A stretch of 64,000 bases of DNA, taken from assembly GCF_947495565.1 (NCBI RefSeq), contig NZ_CANLZM010000002.1:457978-521977 (forward strand), in the 5' to 3' direction. A program made the translations under genes and the position numbers. The notes under the pieces were generated by a model. It was not told the origin of the DNA. It made no database searches and was given only the letters and a program-made list of their open reading frames with translations. This document shows, one piece after another, positions 34,317-42,517 of this stretch; the stretch's first letter is position 1, and each line of letters begins with the position of its first letter. The DNA is from an uncultured Pontibacter sp. (lineage in GTDB: Bacteria > Bacteroidota > Bacteroidia > Cytophagales > Hymenobacteraceae).

Positions 34317-34340
34317 CCACCCCTGCCCCTCCCGGGAGGG
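34317..34340. repeat. CCACCCCTGCCCCTCC repeat, copy C
   Basis: Third copy of the 16-mer seen at 20572 and 20642, again followed by GGGAGGG to form a hairpin. Confidence 0.7.
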
Positions 34341-34357
34341 ATCTTATAATTTATCGG

Positions 34358-34540
34358 CTCTTTCGGCCTTATGCTCTTCCGGATTTGCAATCCGGAACTT
34401 TGTTGTCTGCGGATTTGCATTCCGCCTGCTTGCCAGTAGCTATAGCTTTTGCTATTGCGGATTACAAATCCGCGGATACTATACTTTCGGATTGCAAATC
34501 CGAAAGAGCGAGTTGGTTTCGGACACGGAAATCCGAAACA
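34358..34540. repeat. REP-like palindrome cluster (CGGATTTGCAATCCG family)
   Basis: Five related palindromes occur in 165 bp: CCGGATTTGCAATCCGG, GCGGATTTGCATTCCGC, GCGGATTACAAATCCGC, TTCGGATTGCAAATCCGAA, and a looser TTCGGACACGGAAATCCGAA. The first four are bracketed by CTCTTTCGG (34358-34366) and CCGAAAGAG (34500-34508). These resemble REP sequences spread by RAYT transposases. No transposase is nearby. Confidence 0.75.
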
Positions 34541-34712
34541 GCAGTACATTTATACTTTGTACCCTATTTATACTTCCTCCAATTCCTCCAACAATTTAAC
34601 CATCCAACCATTTAACAATCAACAATCAGTTTGACTTTTGCCTAAAACAGCCTGACCTTTGCAGGAACGCTGGAAACACAAAGTCTAATGTCTGGCGTCT
34701 AATATCTAAACA

Positions 34713-35249
34713 ATGCGAAAACTCTCGATGGATGACCTCAACCGTGAATCGGTTGAAGAATTCAAAAATAAGAAAAAAATACCGTTAGTCTTGGTGCTCG
34801 ACAATGTGCGGAGCCTGAACAATGTGGGCTCTGTTTTCCGGACTGCCGACGCTTTTATGGCCGAAAAAGTATACCTATGCGGCATTACAGGCAAGCCACC
34901 ACACCGCGACATAGAGAAAACTGCGCTGGGCGCTACCGAGTCTGTGGAGTGGGAGCATGTGCCGGATACCCTGGCGCTGGTGCAGGACCTGAAAGCCCAA
35001 GGATATAAAATCGGCTCGGTGGAGCAGGCTGAGAATAGTATAAAGCTTGATCAATTTCAGCCGGAGGCAGGCCAGAAGTATGCGCTGGTGCTAGGCAACG
35101 AGGTTTTTGGCGTGGAGCAGGAGGTCATTAACCATTCTGATTTTGTGCTGGAGATACCGCAGTTTGGCACCAAGCACTCGCTCAATATCTCGGTGGCTAC
35201 CGGCGTGGTAGCCTGGGATTTTCTGAGCAAAACGCTGGCAAGCCAGTAA
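34713..35249 (+). CDS. TrmH/SpoU-family RNA 2'-O-methyltransferase
   Basis: A 178-aa SPOUT-fold methylase. The three knot motifs are visible: motif 1 LVLDNVRSLNNVGSVFRTADAF (N and R of the active site), motif 2 YALVLGNEVFGVEQEVI, and motif 3 IPQFGTKHSLNISVATGVVAWDF. It methylates a ribose 2'-OH in tRNA or rRNA; the target nucleotide cannot be told from sequence. It lacks an extra RNA-binding N-terminal domain, as in small TrmL/TrmH-type members. Confidence 0.9.
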   Translation: MRKLSMDDLNRESVEEFKNKKKIPLVLVLDNVRSLNNVGSVFRTADAFMAEKVYLCGITGKPPHRDIEKTALGATESVEWEHVPDTLALVQDLKAQGYKIGSVEQAENSIKLDQFQPEAGQKYALVLGNEVFGVEQEVINHSDFVLEIPQFGTKHSLNISVATGVVAWDFLSKTLASQ

Positions 35250-35279
35250 GTATAAATTACAGCAACTATATTATAACGG

Positions 35280-35306
35280 AGCGCCGGCACATGCTGGCGC
35301 TTTTTG
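35280..35306 (+). terminator. Terminator after the TrmH-family gene
   Basis: AGCGCCGGCA pairs with TGCTGGCGCT (one G-T pair), followed by TTTTT. Confidence 0.85.
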
Positions 35307-35502
35307 TTTGCCCTTCCGAGCTATACTCGTCAGCAGTAATGCCTTAGCGACAAACTAGAGATTTTCGCAAAAATAACGCGCGGGTTTTAAACCTTCACCC
35401 TTCTTGATTGTCGCACTATACACAGGCTGCTTCACCTATAGCCCCGTAATCTGCTCCTAATATTTTGCAAGCGCCTTTGAGGGCGTACATTCTTATTGAA
35501 CT

Positions 35503-37983
35503 ATGATGAAAACTTATTTTACACTTCTGCAATACCTCCTGTTTTTACTTGCACCGCTTGCTGTTTTGGCACAGGACTCCGCTAGCAATACCAACGGAAA
35601 AGTAAGCGGCACCTTGCTGGAGGCTGGCACCAGCAAGCCCATAGGTTTTGCCAATGTAGTACTCCTCTCCGCCCCCGACTCCAGTTTAGTAACTGGCGCC
35701 ACAACAGATATGGAAGGTGTTTTTATACTGGAGCGTATACCTGCAGGCCGGTACATGCTGCGAGCTTCTATGGTAGGCTATCCAACCAAGTTCATATCCG
35801 GTATCAGCATTACCGCCAGCAAGCCGGAGGCAGCATTGGGCAATATAATTCTAAGTGCTTCCTCTACTCAACTTAGCGAGGTAGAAGTAGTGGCGCAGCG
35901 GCAGATTGTAGCGTATGAGTTGGACAAGAAAGTAGTAAACGTCAGTCAGGATCTGGCTGCACAGAGCGGTTCTGTGGCCGAGGTGATGCAGAACCTGCCC
36001 TCTGTGGATGTGGACATAGACGGCAACGTAAGTATGCGCGGCAGCTCCAATGTTACCATACTTATAAACGGCAAGCGGTCGGCGCTGTCGGAGCTGACTA
36101 TGGACCAGATACCTGCCAACATGATCGAAAGCATTGAGCTGATCACTAACCCTTCTTCCAAGTATAACCCGGAGGGTACGTCAGGCATTATCAATCTGGT
36201 GCTTAAAAAGGAGAAAAAACCGGGCTTAAACGGCTCTGCCTCTGTTACAGCAGGTACTTATGATAACTACAATAGCTCCCTGAACCTGAACTACCGCTAT
36301 GATAAGTGGTCGTTAAACGGTGGCTATGATTTCAGGCAGCGCACGCGGCCCGGCACTCAGCGGAACAATACCACTAACTTTTACCTGAACGATGCCGGCC
36401 AGATAGACAGCACCAGCTACCGCCTGCAGGCGGGTGAGCGCAACAGCACTGACCTGTCCCACAACTTCCGCCTTGGCGCTGATTATTACCTCACGCCTAA
36501 GCACACGCTCTCAGCCTCGGCTTTGTACCGTTTTGGGCAAGATGAAAGCAATAACGATATACGTTACCGCTTTTTGGATGAGAACCGCCTGCTGCAAAGC
36601 ATCCGCAACCGCAACACCAACGAGGTGGAGGACGAGAAAGCCTTTGACGTAACACTTGGTTACCGCCAGACTTTTGACCGCAAAGGGCAGGAGCTTACCG
36701 CTGACGTGATTTACAATGCTAATGTGGATGATGAGCGGAGCATTTTTGAGGAGAGCATAGTTGGTGCCGACACTGAGGCAGAGGTACAGGAGACACTAGT
36801 AGACGATCAGAATTACGAATTTGTGACCAAGGCCGATTACGTGCACCCTCTATCAGAAAACAGCCGCCTGGAGGCCGGTTTCAGAACTTCTTTTGAGCGG
36901 CTGGATGAAGACTCCCGCTTTTTTAATTTGAACAGTATAACCGGCGAGCCGGAGTTTGACTTAAACCAAAGTAACCACTTTGTATATGATGAGCAGGTAT
37001 ATTCGGTGTACACCAACTTCAGCAATAAGTATAAAAGTATAACTTACCAGATTGGTGTGCGGGCCGAGCAGACATTCACCAAATCAGATCAGCGCACCTC
37101 CAATGAGGTGTACAACAACGACTACTTCAGCCTGTTTCCTACCTTGTTTATCACCAACGATTTTGATGAGGATAATAAGATGCAGTTCAGCTACAGCCGC
37201 CGCATTAACAGACCCCGCAGCCGCTACCTGAATCCTTTTATTGACCGCTCCGACAGGTATAACTTATACTATGGCAACCCAAACCTGAACCCGGAATTCG
37301 TAAATTCGCTGGAGCTGGGGTATCTGCGTTATTGGGGGCAGGCATCTTTTAACGCCACGATGTTCTTCCGCCACACTACCGATGAGATCGAGCGCTTTAG
37401 AACAACCTCCACACTTCTTGTGGATGAGACCGGAGAGCCGGGCACCGAAACCACTTTTATAAACCTATCAGATAACAGGTCGTATGGCTTTGAGTTTGGC
37501 GCGAATTACCCGGTTACGGATTGGTGGAAGCTAAATGCCAGTTGGTCCGGATTCAGAACAGAATTAAACACCACCCAAGGCGACACCGAGCTCAGCAACG
37601 CGCAGTTTAGCTGGAACTCCAAACTCAACTCTAACATGACGGTGTGGAAGGATCTGGACATACAGCTGTCTGCATTTTACCGTGCTCCGCGCGCCGATAT
37701 ACAAGGCCGCATGGAGCAGATGTTCAGCGCAGACTTAGGCATGAAAAAAGACGTGCTGAAGAAGAACGGCACAATTTCTCTGCGCATCTCGGATTTGTTT
37801 AACACCCGGCAGTTTAACTTTCTGAGCTATGGCCCTGAGTTCAGGTCCGAGATCGAGAACCGCCGACAGAGCCGCATTATATACCTGGGCTTCACTTATC
37901 GCCTTAACAGCGACGACAACGACAGACGCAACCGCCGCAATGAGCAGCGCGAGCAAAACGGCGGCGACGAGGAGGATTTTTAA
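35503..37983 (+). CDS. Outer-membrane beta-barrel protein, TonB-receptor-like, with CarboxypepD_reg domain
   Basis: An 826-aa outer-membrane protein. It has a signal peptide (residues 1-24, ending LAVLAQ), a carboxypeptidase-regulatory-like domain (about 33-120, GKVSGTLLEAGTSKPIGFANVVLL), a plug-like domain (about 140-225, SVAEVMQNLPSVDVDIDGNVSMRGSSNVTILINGKRS), and a large barrel of the type called outer membrane protein beta-barrel family 3. The tail is a polar DDNDRRNRRNEQREQNGGDEEDF stretch after the last strand, which is unusual for a barrel end. It stands alone with no SusD partner, so the substrate is unknown. Confidence 0.88.
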   Translation: MMKTYFTLLQYLLFLLAPLAVLAQDSASNTNGKVSGTLLEAGTSKPIGFANVVLLSAPDSSLVTGATTDMEGVFILERIPAGRYMLRASMVGYPTKFISGISITASKPEAALGNIILSASSTQLSEVEVVAQRQIVAYELDKKVVNVSQDLAAQSGSVAEVMQNLPSVDVDIDGNVSMRGSSNVTILINGKRSALSELTMDQIPANMIESIELITNPSSKYNPEGTSGIINLVLKKEKKPGLNGSASVTAGTYDNYNSSLNLNYRYDKWSLNGGYDFRQRTRPGTQRNNTTNFYLNDAGQIDSTSYRLQAGERNSTDLSHNFRLGADYYLTPKHTLSASALYRFGQDESNNDIRYRFLDENRLLQSIRNRNTNEVEDEKAFDVTLGYRQTFDRKGQELTADVIYNANVDDERSIFEESIVGADTEAEVQETLVDDQNYEFVTKADYVHPLSENSRLEAGFRTSFERLDEDSRFFNLNSITGEPEFDLNQSNHFVYDEQVYSVYTNFSNKYKSITYQIGVRAEQTFTKSDQRTSNEVYNNDYFSLFPTLFITNDFDEDNKMQFSYSRRINRPRSRYLNPFIDRSDRYNLYYGNPNLNPEFVNSLELGYLRYWGQASFNATMFFRHTTDEIERFRTTSTLLVDETGEPGTETTFINLSDNRSYGFEFGANYPVTDWWKLNASWSGFRTELNTTQGDTELSNAQFSWNSKLNSNMTVWKDLDIQLSAFYRAPRADIQGRMEQMFSADLGMKKDVLKKNGTISLRISDLFNTRQFNFLSYGPEFRSEIENRRQSRIIYLGFTYRLNSDDNDRRNRRNEQREQNGGDEEDF

Positions 37984-38042
37984 TCAGCCAGAGCTACAGA
38001 AGTATAGTTTAGCTCCGGTTGCAAGGCACAAGCAGACACTTG

Positions 38043-38073
38043 CGCCAGAAGGGTTGTAGCTACACTTCTGGCG
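38043..38073. terminator. Hairpin between convergent genes
   Basis: CGCCAGAAG pairs with CTTCTGGCG around a 13-nt loop. It overlaps the 3' end of the GNAT gene. There is no strong T-tract. Confidence 0.5.
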
Positions 38074-38554
38074 TTAGCTCCAGCTCCATTTTAATATTGG
38101 CGCGCTCATAGATGCTGGGCGGCATAGGCACTTCCACAAAACCGAGGCGTTCATACAGGTTTAAAGCCGTTTGCAAGCGGCGGTTCGATACCAGGTATAC
38201 TTTGCTGGCACCTGCGCGACGCGCCCTGTCTATGGCAGCCTCTCCAAGCATCTTGCCTATTTTCATGCCTTGCATTTTAGGAGCCACAGCCATTTTAGCC
38301 AGTTCCAGCACACCGTCGCCATCGTTTATAAGGGCGCAGGTACCTACAGGCTCCCCGTTGAATAGCGCAATCAGGATATGCCCGCCCTTATTAATGATAT
38401 AGCTCTGCGGGTCGCTCAGCGATTTGGTGTCAGCCTCTTCCATCACAAAATATTTTGAGATCCACTCGTGGTTGAGGTCGTAAAAAGCTTTAGCGTAAAA
38501 AATGTTAAAATCAACAATCTGTATTGCCGAAGGCGTGTTGTAATGCTGTGCCAT
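38060..38554 (-). CDS. GNAT-family N-acetyltransferase
   Basis: A 164-aa acetyl-CoA-dependent transferase. Motif A is VLELAKMAVAPKMQGMKIGKMLGEAAIDRAR (acetyl-CoA pyrophosphate loop Q-x-x-x-x-G) and motif B is YLVSNRRLQTALNLYERLGFVEV. The acceptor is unknown. A -7 box TACCTTTG lies on the minus strand at 38579-38586, 25 nt above the ATG. Confidence 0.88.
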   Translation of the reverse strand: MAQHYNTPSAIQIVDFNIFYAKAFYDLNHEWISKYFVMEEADTKSLSDPQSYIINKGGHILIALFNGEPVGTCALINDGDGVLELAKMAVAPKMQGMKIGKMLGEAAIDRARRAGASKVYLVSNRRLQTALNLYERLGFVEVPMPPSIYERANIKMELELTPEV

Positions 38555-38578
38555 GGTATGCTGAAAGTATAATCAGCG

Positions 38579-38586
38579 CAAAGGTA
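38579..38586 (-). promoter_or_regulatory. Promoter -7 box of the GNAT gene
   Basis: Reads TACCTTTG on the minus strand; no good -33 partner is seen. Confidence 0.5.
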
Positions 38587-38665
38587 AAAATTTACCGCGA
38601 CTGATAGAGCGCCTATACTTTATACTTCTGATGGCAGTATATACACTGTACCTGCCCCACAAAGT

Positions 38666-39265
38666 ATGGATACAGACCTGACTATAATCCCGCTCTGGCT
38701 GCAGCTGGCCTATACCGCTTTTGTACTCTTGCTGCTACCTGTATACTGGCGGAACTATGGCCCAGGCAACTTTCTGTGGTTCTCGGATATTGCGCTTTTT
38801 GCGGTAGGCGTAGTACTATGGACGGGCTCAAAGCTCCTGCTAAGCATGATGGCTGTGGGCGTGCTTGCACTGGAGATAGCATGGAACGTAGACTATTTCT
38901 GGAGAATCGTTACCGGGCGGCAGCTGCTAGGGCTAAGTGCTTATATGTTTGATAAGCAGAAAAGCCTTTTTCTGCGGGGGCTGTCGCTGTTTCATGTGGC
39001 GCTGCCGGTGCTCATACTTTGGCTGCTATCCGTGTGGGGCTATCAGCCGGAGGCTATTTACTGGCAAACGGCTTTGGCCTGGGTTGTACTGCCGCTCACA
39101 TATTTTCTCACTGACCCGCAGGAGAACATCAATTGGGTTTTCGGCCCCGGCAACAGGGCACAGCATACTATACCAGCCCACTTATACTTTGGGGCTGTTA
39201 TGCTTTTCTTCCCAATTGGTGTTTACCTCCCCTCTCACCTCCTGCTCAACTGGATTTTTAATTAA
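38666..39265 (+). CDS. Polytopic membrane protein of unknown function
   Basis: A 199-aa protein with about five or six membrane helices. It has conserved-looking polar spots in the loops: VYWRNYGPGNFLWFSDIAL, WNVDYFWRIVTGRQ, and TDPQENINWVFGPG near the end, which could form a small active or binding site. I do not recognise the family with certainty. It ends 10 bp from the convergent CHRD gene and shows no operon partner. Confidence 0.75.
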   Translation: MDTDLTIIPLWLQLAYTAFVLLLLPVYWRNYGPGNFLWFSDIALFAVGVVLWTGSKLLLSMMAVGVLALEIAWNVDYFWRIVTGRQLLGLSAYMFDKQKSLFLRGLSLFHVALPVLILWLLSVWGYQPEAIYWQTALAWVVLPLTYFLTDPQENINWVFGPGNRAQHTIPAHLYFGAVMLFFPIGVYLPSHLLLNWIFN

Positions 39266-39275
39266 CTGACCAAAG

Positions 39276-39764
39276 TTACTGTATCAGGTTGCCACGCAGC
39301 TCACCGCTTGGGTATGTCGAGCTGTGGATGTTCACGTACCATAGGCCTGCCTTCAGATCATCTTCCTCATCCTGGGTTAGGGGCCGGGTGGAGCCGGATA
39401 TTGTGCCGCTGGAGCCTTGGTTAAATCCTTCTTCAATATCAATTATAGGAGGAGCACTGGACTCCGGGTCTGCAGGCCCGTGAAAGTGCATGGCAGTGGT
39501 AGCAGCGTCTGAATCCCCTAGCTGCCAGGTAATGGTATAGTCTAGGGTATTGCTCAGCTCATTAAAAACGACATCCATCTCACCTGCCCCGGAGGTTGCA
39601 ATAACTGGCCGCTCATTGGTTCCGAGTAGCGCTATGTCATTAAACTCTATGTCATCTGTAAGGTCAACGTCATCATCGTCGTCGTCGCAGGCCACACCCA
39701 GTCCGCTTAGCATGATCAGGCATACAACAAACAACTTACGGTAGTCTAGAATTCTCTTTTCCAT
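39276..39764 (-). CDS. CHRD-domain lipoprotein, probably surface exposed
   Basis: A 162-aa lipoprotein. The signal ends in a lipobox SGLGVAC with the Cys at residue 26, followed directly by DDDDDD. An acidic tract right after the lipid-bearing Cys is the lipoprotein export signal that sends Bacteroidetes lipoproteins to the cell surface. The rest is a CHRD domain (TSGAGEMDVVFNELSNTLDYTITW, AMHFHGPADPE, GLWYVNIHSSTYPSGELRGNL), found in chordin and in many bacterial exported proteins of unknown role. Confidence 0.88.
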   Translation of the reverse strand: MEKRILDYRKLFVVCLIMLSGLGVACDDDDDDVDLTDDIEFNDIALLGTNERPVIATSGAGEMDVVFNELSNTLDYTITWQLGDSDAATTAMHFHGPADPESSAPPIIDIEEGFNQGSSGTISGSTRPLTQDEEDDLKAGLWYVNIHSSTYPSGELRGNLIQ

Positions 39765-39912
39765 AATAAAGTACTTAATAAGTAAAACTTACATATACTT
39801 ATTTTACTGAGCCATACACCAGTTGTTAAGTTAGCCGGTCACTTTTCCGTAAGCTATCCAAAGCACTCCTCTAACGGCCATATTTGCACGGTAGGCACTC
39901 CGCCCAGAAACA

Positions 39913-39941
39913 GAGAAAGCGGGCATATTACCCGCTTTCTC
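39913..39941 (-). terminator. Hairpin after the MacA-like gene
   Basis: GAGAAAGCGGG pairs with CCCGCTTTCTC (11 bp, 7-nt loop). No good T-tract follows on the minus strand. Confidence 0.55.
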
Positions 39942-39965
39942 ACCTTAAACAAACACGTTTATACT

Positions 39966-41060
39966 TTAAATCTGAGCGACGCTGGCATCAGGCACTTTTA
40001 CTTTGTCTTTTTTCTGAAGCCCGGATAGCACCTCTATGTTGATGCCGTCCGACAGTCCGGTTTTAATCATTCGCTTCTCGAAACGCTGCGGCGCTGTCTC
40101 CACCTCCACATACGGTTGCTCTTCCTCAAACTTGAGCATGCTTTCTTTTATAGCCAGAGTTCTATCGCGTTTGTCCAGCACAATATCAGCGTTGGCGCTG
40201 TAGCCGGCACGTATAAAGTCTTTCTCATCGAGCAGTACTTTGGCCCGAATCGGAAACTTTATAGAGCCTTCCTCATCCACGCCTTTGGGAGCGATGTACT
40301 CAAGCTTGGCATCGAACACACGGCCCTCAATCGCCCCGATGGTTAGCAGCAGGTCCATGTTCTCTCTCAGCTTGCCTACCTCCGACTCATCAATCTTGCC
40401 CTCAAAAATAAGGCTGCGCATATCGGCCACAGAGGCAATGGTGGTGCCCTCGTTAAAGTTGTTGCGCTCTATAATGGAGGTGCCTACCTTCACCGGCACA
40501 TCTAGCAGCATGCCTTCTATGGTAGAGTAAACCAGGTTGGAGGATTGGCCGCGCTTGCGAGATGAGCCTTCGCGTACCAGCTGCAGGTTGCTCTCAGCGG
40601 CAGATAGCGCCTCCCGCTTCAGGCTGTAGTCGGCTTTATACTTGCGGAACTCCTGCTCCGGAATTACTTTCTCGGCATACAACTGCTCATAGCGCGCCAG
40701 CTCACGCTTAGCTTCCTCAAAGTTCAGTTTGGCAGTTTGCAGCTGGGTTTCGGCGTTGTTTACGTTTACCATGTTCGGCACAATGCGTATTTTGGCCAGT
40801 AGCTGCCCCTGCTTCACTACCTCACCCGTCTCCACGTACAGCTCCTCCACAATACCGGATACCTGCGATTTGACCTGCACCTCCTTGCGCGGTACAATAG
40901 AGCCTGTCGCCACGGTTTTCTTCACGATCTCTGTCTCGAAGGGAGCTTCTGTTTTGTATACAATAGGATCAGTGTTGGCTTTGTTGTAGAAGTAGTAGCC
41001 CAACCAGCCCGACAGGCCCAGAAATACCAGAATAAATAAACCTAGCAGAACCTTTTTCAT
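39966..41060 (-). CDS. MacA/HlyD-like periplasmic adaptor of an ABC exporter
   Basis: Periplasmic adaptor linking an inner-membrane ABC exporter to an outer-membrane channel. I use ATG 41060 (MKKVLLGLF...), which puts the single membrane anchor at residues 4-25; the upstream ATG 41069 only adds MLT. A lipoyl-like half motif SQVSGIVEELYVETGEVVKQGQLLAKI (about 65-95) is followed by a coiled-coil hairpin (AETQLQTAKLNFEEAKRELARYEQLY...). Beta-barrel and membrane-proximal domains come next. It is the last gene of a four-gene operon with two permeases and an ATPase. Confidence 0.88.
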   Translation of the reverse strand: MKKVLLGLFILVFLGLSGWLGYYFYNKANTDPIVYKTEAPFETEIVKKTVATGSIVPRKEVQVKSQVSGIVEELYVETGEVVKQGQLLAKIRIVPNMVNVNNAETQLQTAKLNFEEAKRELARYEQLYAEKVIPEQEFRKYKADYSLKREALSAAESNLQLVREGSSRKRGQSSNLVYSTIEGMLLDVPVKVGTSIIERNNFNEGTTIASVADMRSLIFEGKIDESEVGKLRENMDLLLTIGAIEGRVFDAKLEYIAPKGVDEEGSIKFPIRAKVLLDEKDFIRAGYSANADIVLDKRDRTLAIKESMLKFEEEQPYVEVETAPQRFEKRMIKTGLSDGINIEVLSGLQKKDKVKVPDASVAQI

Positions 41061-41095
41061 AGTTAACATTATTTTAGCGTCTGTTTATACTTTGT

Positions 41096-42346
41096 TTACT
41101 CGTCTTTTAGCGCCACCACAGGATTTACTGCGGCTGCTTTTGTGGCAGGTATAAGGCCGGCCAGCGCACCCGTTACCACCAGCAGCACGGTGGCTGTAAT
41201 GGCTATGCCGGGGTTAACCTCGGGCACACCGAAAAAGCCCGCCTGCACGTCAAACTTGCGCATCAGGTACTCTATCAGGGCGATAATTCCTGTACCGCCC
41301 AGCAGCCCCACATAGCCCGCCAGCCCCGTTATCATGATAGACTCCTGAATAATAAGGCTGACAATAGATAGCGGTGTGGCACCGAGGGCTTTGCGGATGC
41401 CGATCTCCTTTGTCCGCTCTTTCACCACTATCAGCATGATATTACCCACCCCGATGATACCCGCGATGATGGTGCCTATACTTACCAGCCAGCTAAAGCC
41501 GGCAATACCGGCAAACAGCCCCTGCACATCCTGAAACTCCTTCTCCACGTTGGCCGAACCGAAAGCCTTCAGGTCGGAGGGGGCTACCTGGTGGCGCTGC
41601 ATCAGCAGGGTTTTAACCTTCTCTTCTATCACAGCGGCAGGAACGCCCGGCTTCGGCACCATGGCTAAAAAACCTACCTCATTTACCTGGTTAAAGGTCT
41701 GCTGCAGGGCCGTGTGCGGAATATAAATCACCTTAGCGTCTTCTACCACGTCCTCGCCTTTGCCCACCGGCTCAAAAGTGCCCACCACCTGAAAATAGCT
41801 CCCTTTAATGCTGATATACTTGCCCAACGGATTTTTCTCGTTCGGGAAAAGCACCTCCAGCACACGCGGCCCCACTACGGCCACCTTGCGTTTTTCCTGC
41901 ATGTCGATACCGTTTACAAAGCGCCCGGTTTTAACAATTAGAGGCTTAACGAACAGTACTCCGGGCGTTTCGCCATTTACGGTAAAGGCTGAGCTTTTAT
42001 TTTTGTAGTTCACAGTAAAGTCGCCCCGCAGCTGGTTGCTGGGTGCTATCACGCCTACCTCCGGAATCTTGGCTTTTATGGCGGCTACGTCGTCGTTGGT
42101 CATTTGTATGGTTCGGCCGGCCTTCAGCCCCATGTAGGGCACGCTGGTTCGTTGGGTCCAGATAAAAACCGCATTCTTGGCGATGTTAAATTCACTTGTG
42201 ATGCCGTTTTCCAACCCTTTGCCCGCGCCCAGCAGCACCACCAGCATAAAGATGCCCCAAAACACGCCAAAGGCCGTAAGCGCCGTGCGGAGCTTATGCT
42301 TCTTTACCGTGTTATAGATCTCCGTCCATTTATCTATGTCGATCAT
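41096..42346 (-). CDS. MacB-like ABC transporter permease, second copy
   Basis: A 416-aa FtsX/MacB-type permease. It has one N-terminal helix (TAFGVFWGIFMLVVLLGAGKG), a periplasmic MacB_PCD domain (about 50-270) and three C-terminal helices with the FtsX motif IGIRKALGATPLSIVSLIIQESIMITGLAGYVG. It lacks the fused ATPase of E. coli MacB. It is clearly a paralogue of the next gene upstream (same start and FtsX segments), so the exporter may work as a heterodimer or as two alternative pumps. Confidence 0.9.
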   Translation of the reverse strand: MIDIDKWTEIYNTVKKHKLRTALTAFGVFWGIFMLVVLLGAGKGLENGITSEFNIAKNAVFIWTQRTSVPYMGLKAGRTIQMTNDDVAAIKAKIPEVGVIAPSNQLRGDFTVNYKNKSSAFTVNGETPGVLFVKPLIVKTGRFVNGIDMQEKRKVAVVGPRVLEVLFPNEKNPLGKYISIKGSYFQVVGTFEPVGKGEDVVEDAKVIYIPHTALQQTFNQVNEVGFLAMVPKPGVPAAVIEEKVKTLLMQRHQVAPSDLKAFGSANVEKEFQDVQGLFAGIAGFSWLVSIGTIIAGIIGVGNIMLIVVKERTKEIGIRKALGATPLSIVSLIIQESIMITGLAGYVGLLGGTGIIALIEYLMRKFDVQAGFFGVPEVNPGIAITATVLLVVTGALAGLIPATKAAAVNPVVALKDE

Positions 42347-42375
42347 GCTTTTATACTTTAGAATTTTGATTGAGT

Positions 42376-42512
42376 GAAAGAGCGAATGAATGAGTTGAAA
42401 CTTAAATTATTAGCAGCTACAGGCTGGCAAGCATAAAAAGCATTTCTGCCTGAATCAGAAAACTCATACTTTTCAACCATCCAATATTAACTCATTCAAA
42501 ATTCACTCACTC
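42376..42512. repeat. TGAGTGAA/GAATGAGTT inverted repeat between the permease genes
   Basis: TTGATTGAGTGAA and GAATGAATGAGTT on the left are matched in inverted form by AACTCATTC and TTCACTCACTC near 42490-42511. It fills most of the 171-bp gap between two genes of one operon and resembles other inverted repeats in this window in layout but not in sequence. Confidence 0.55.
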
Positions 42513-42517
42513 GCCAT

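Larger units (their letters stand above)
34242..34712. other. Gap between mutS and TrmH-family gene, repeat-filled
   Basis: About 470 bp with a C-rich repeat, a palindrome cluster and five TATACTT motifs. The promoters of both divergent genes must lie at its edges, but I find no full TAnnTTTG box. Confidence 0.7.

Noticed and set aside
34295..34615. 106-aa open frame between mutS and the TrmH-family gene
   Set aside because: It reads through the palindrome cluster; the sequence is explained by the repeats.
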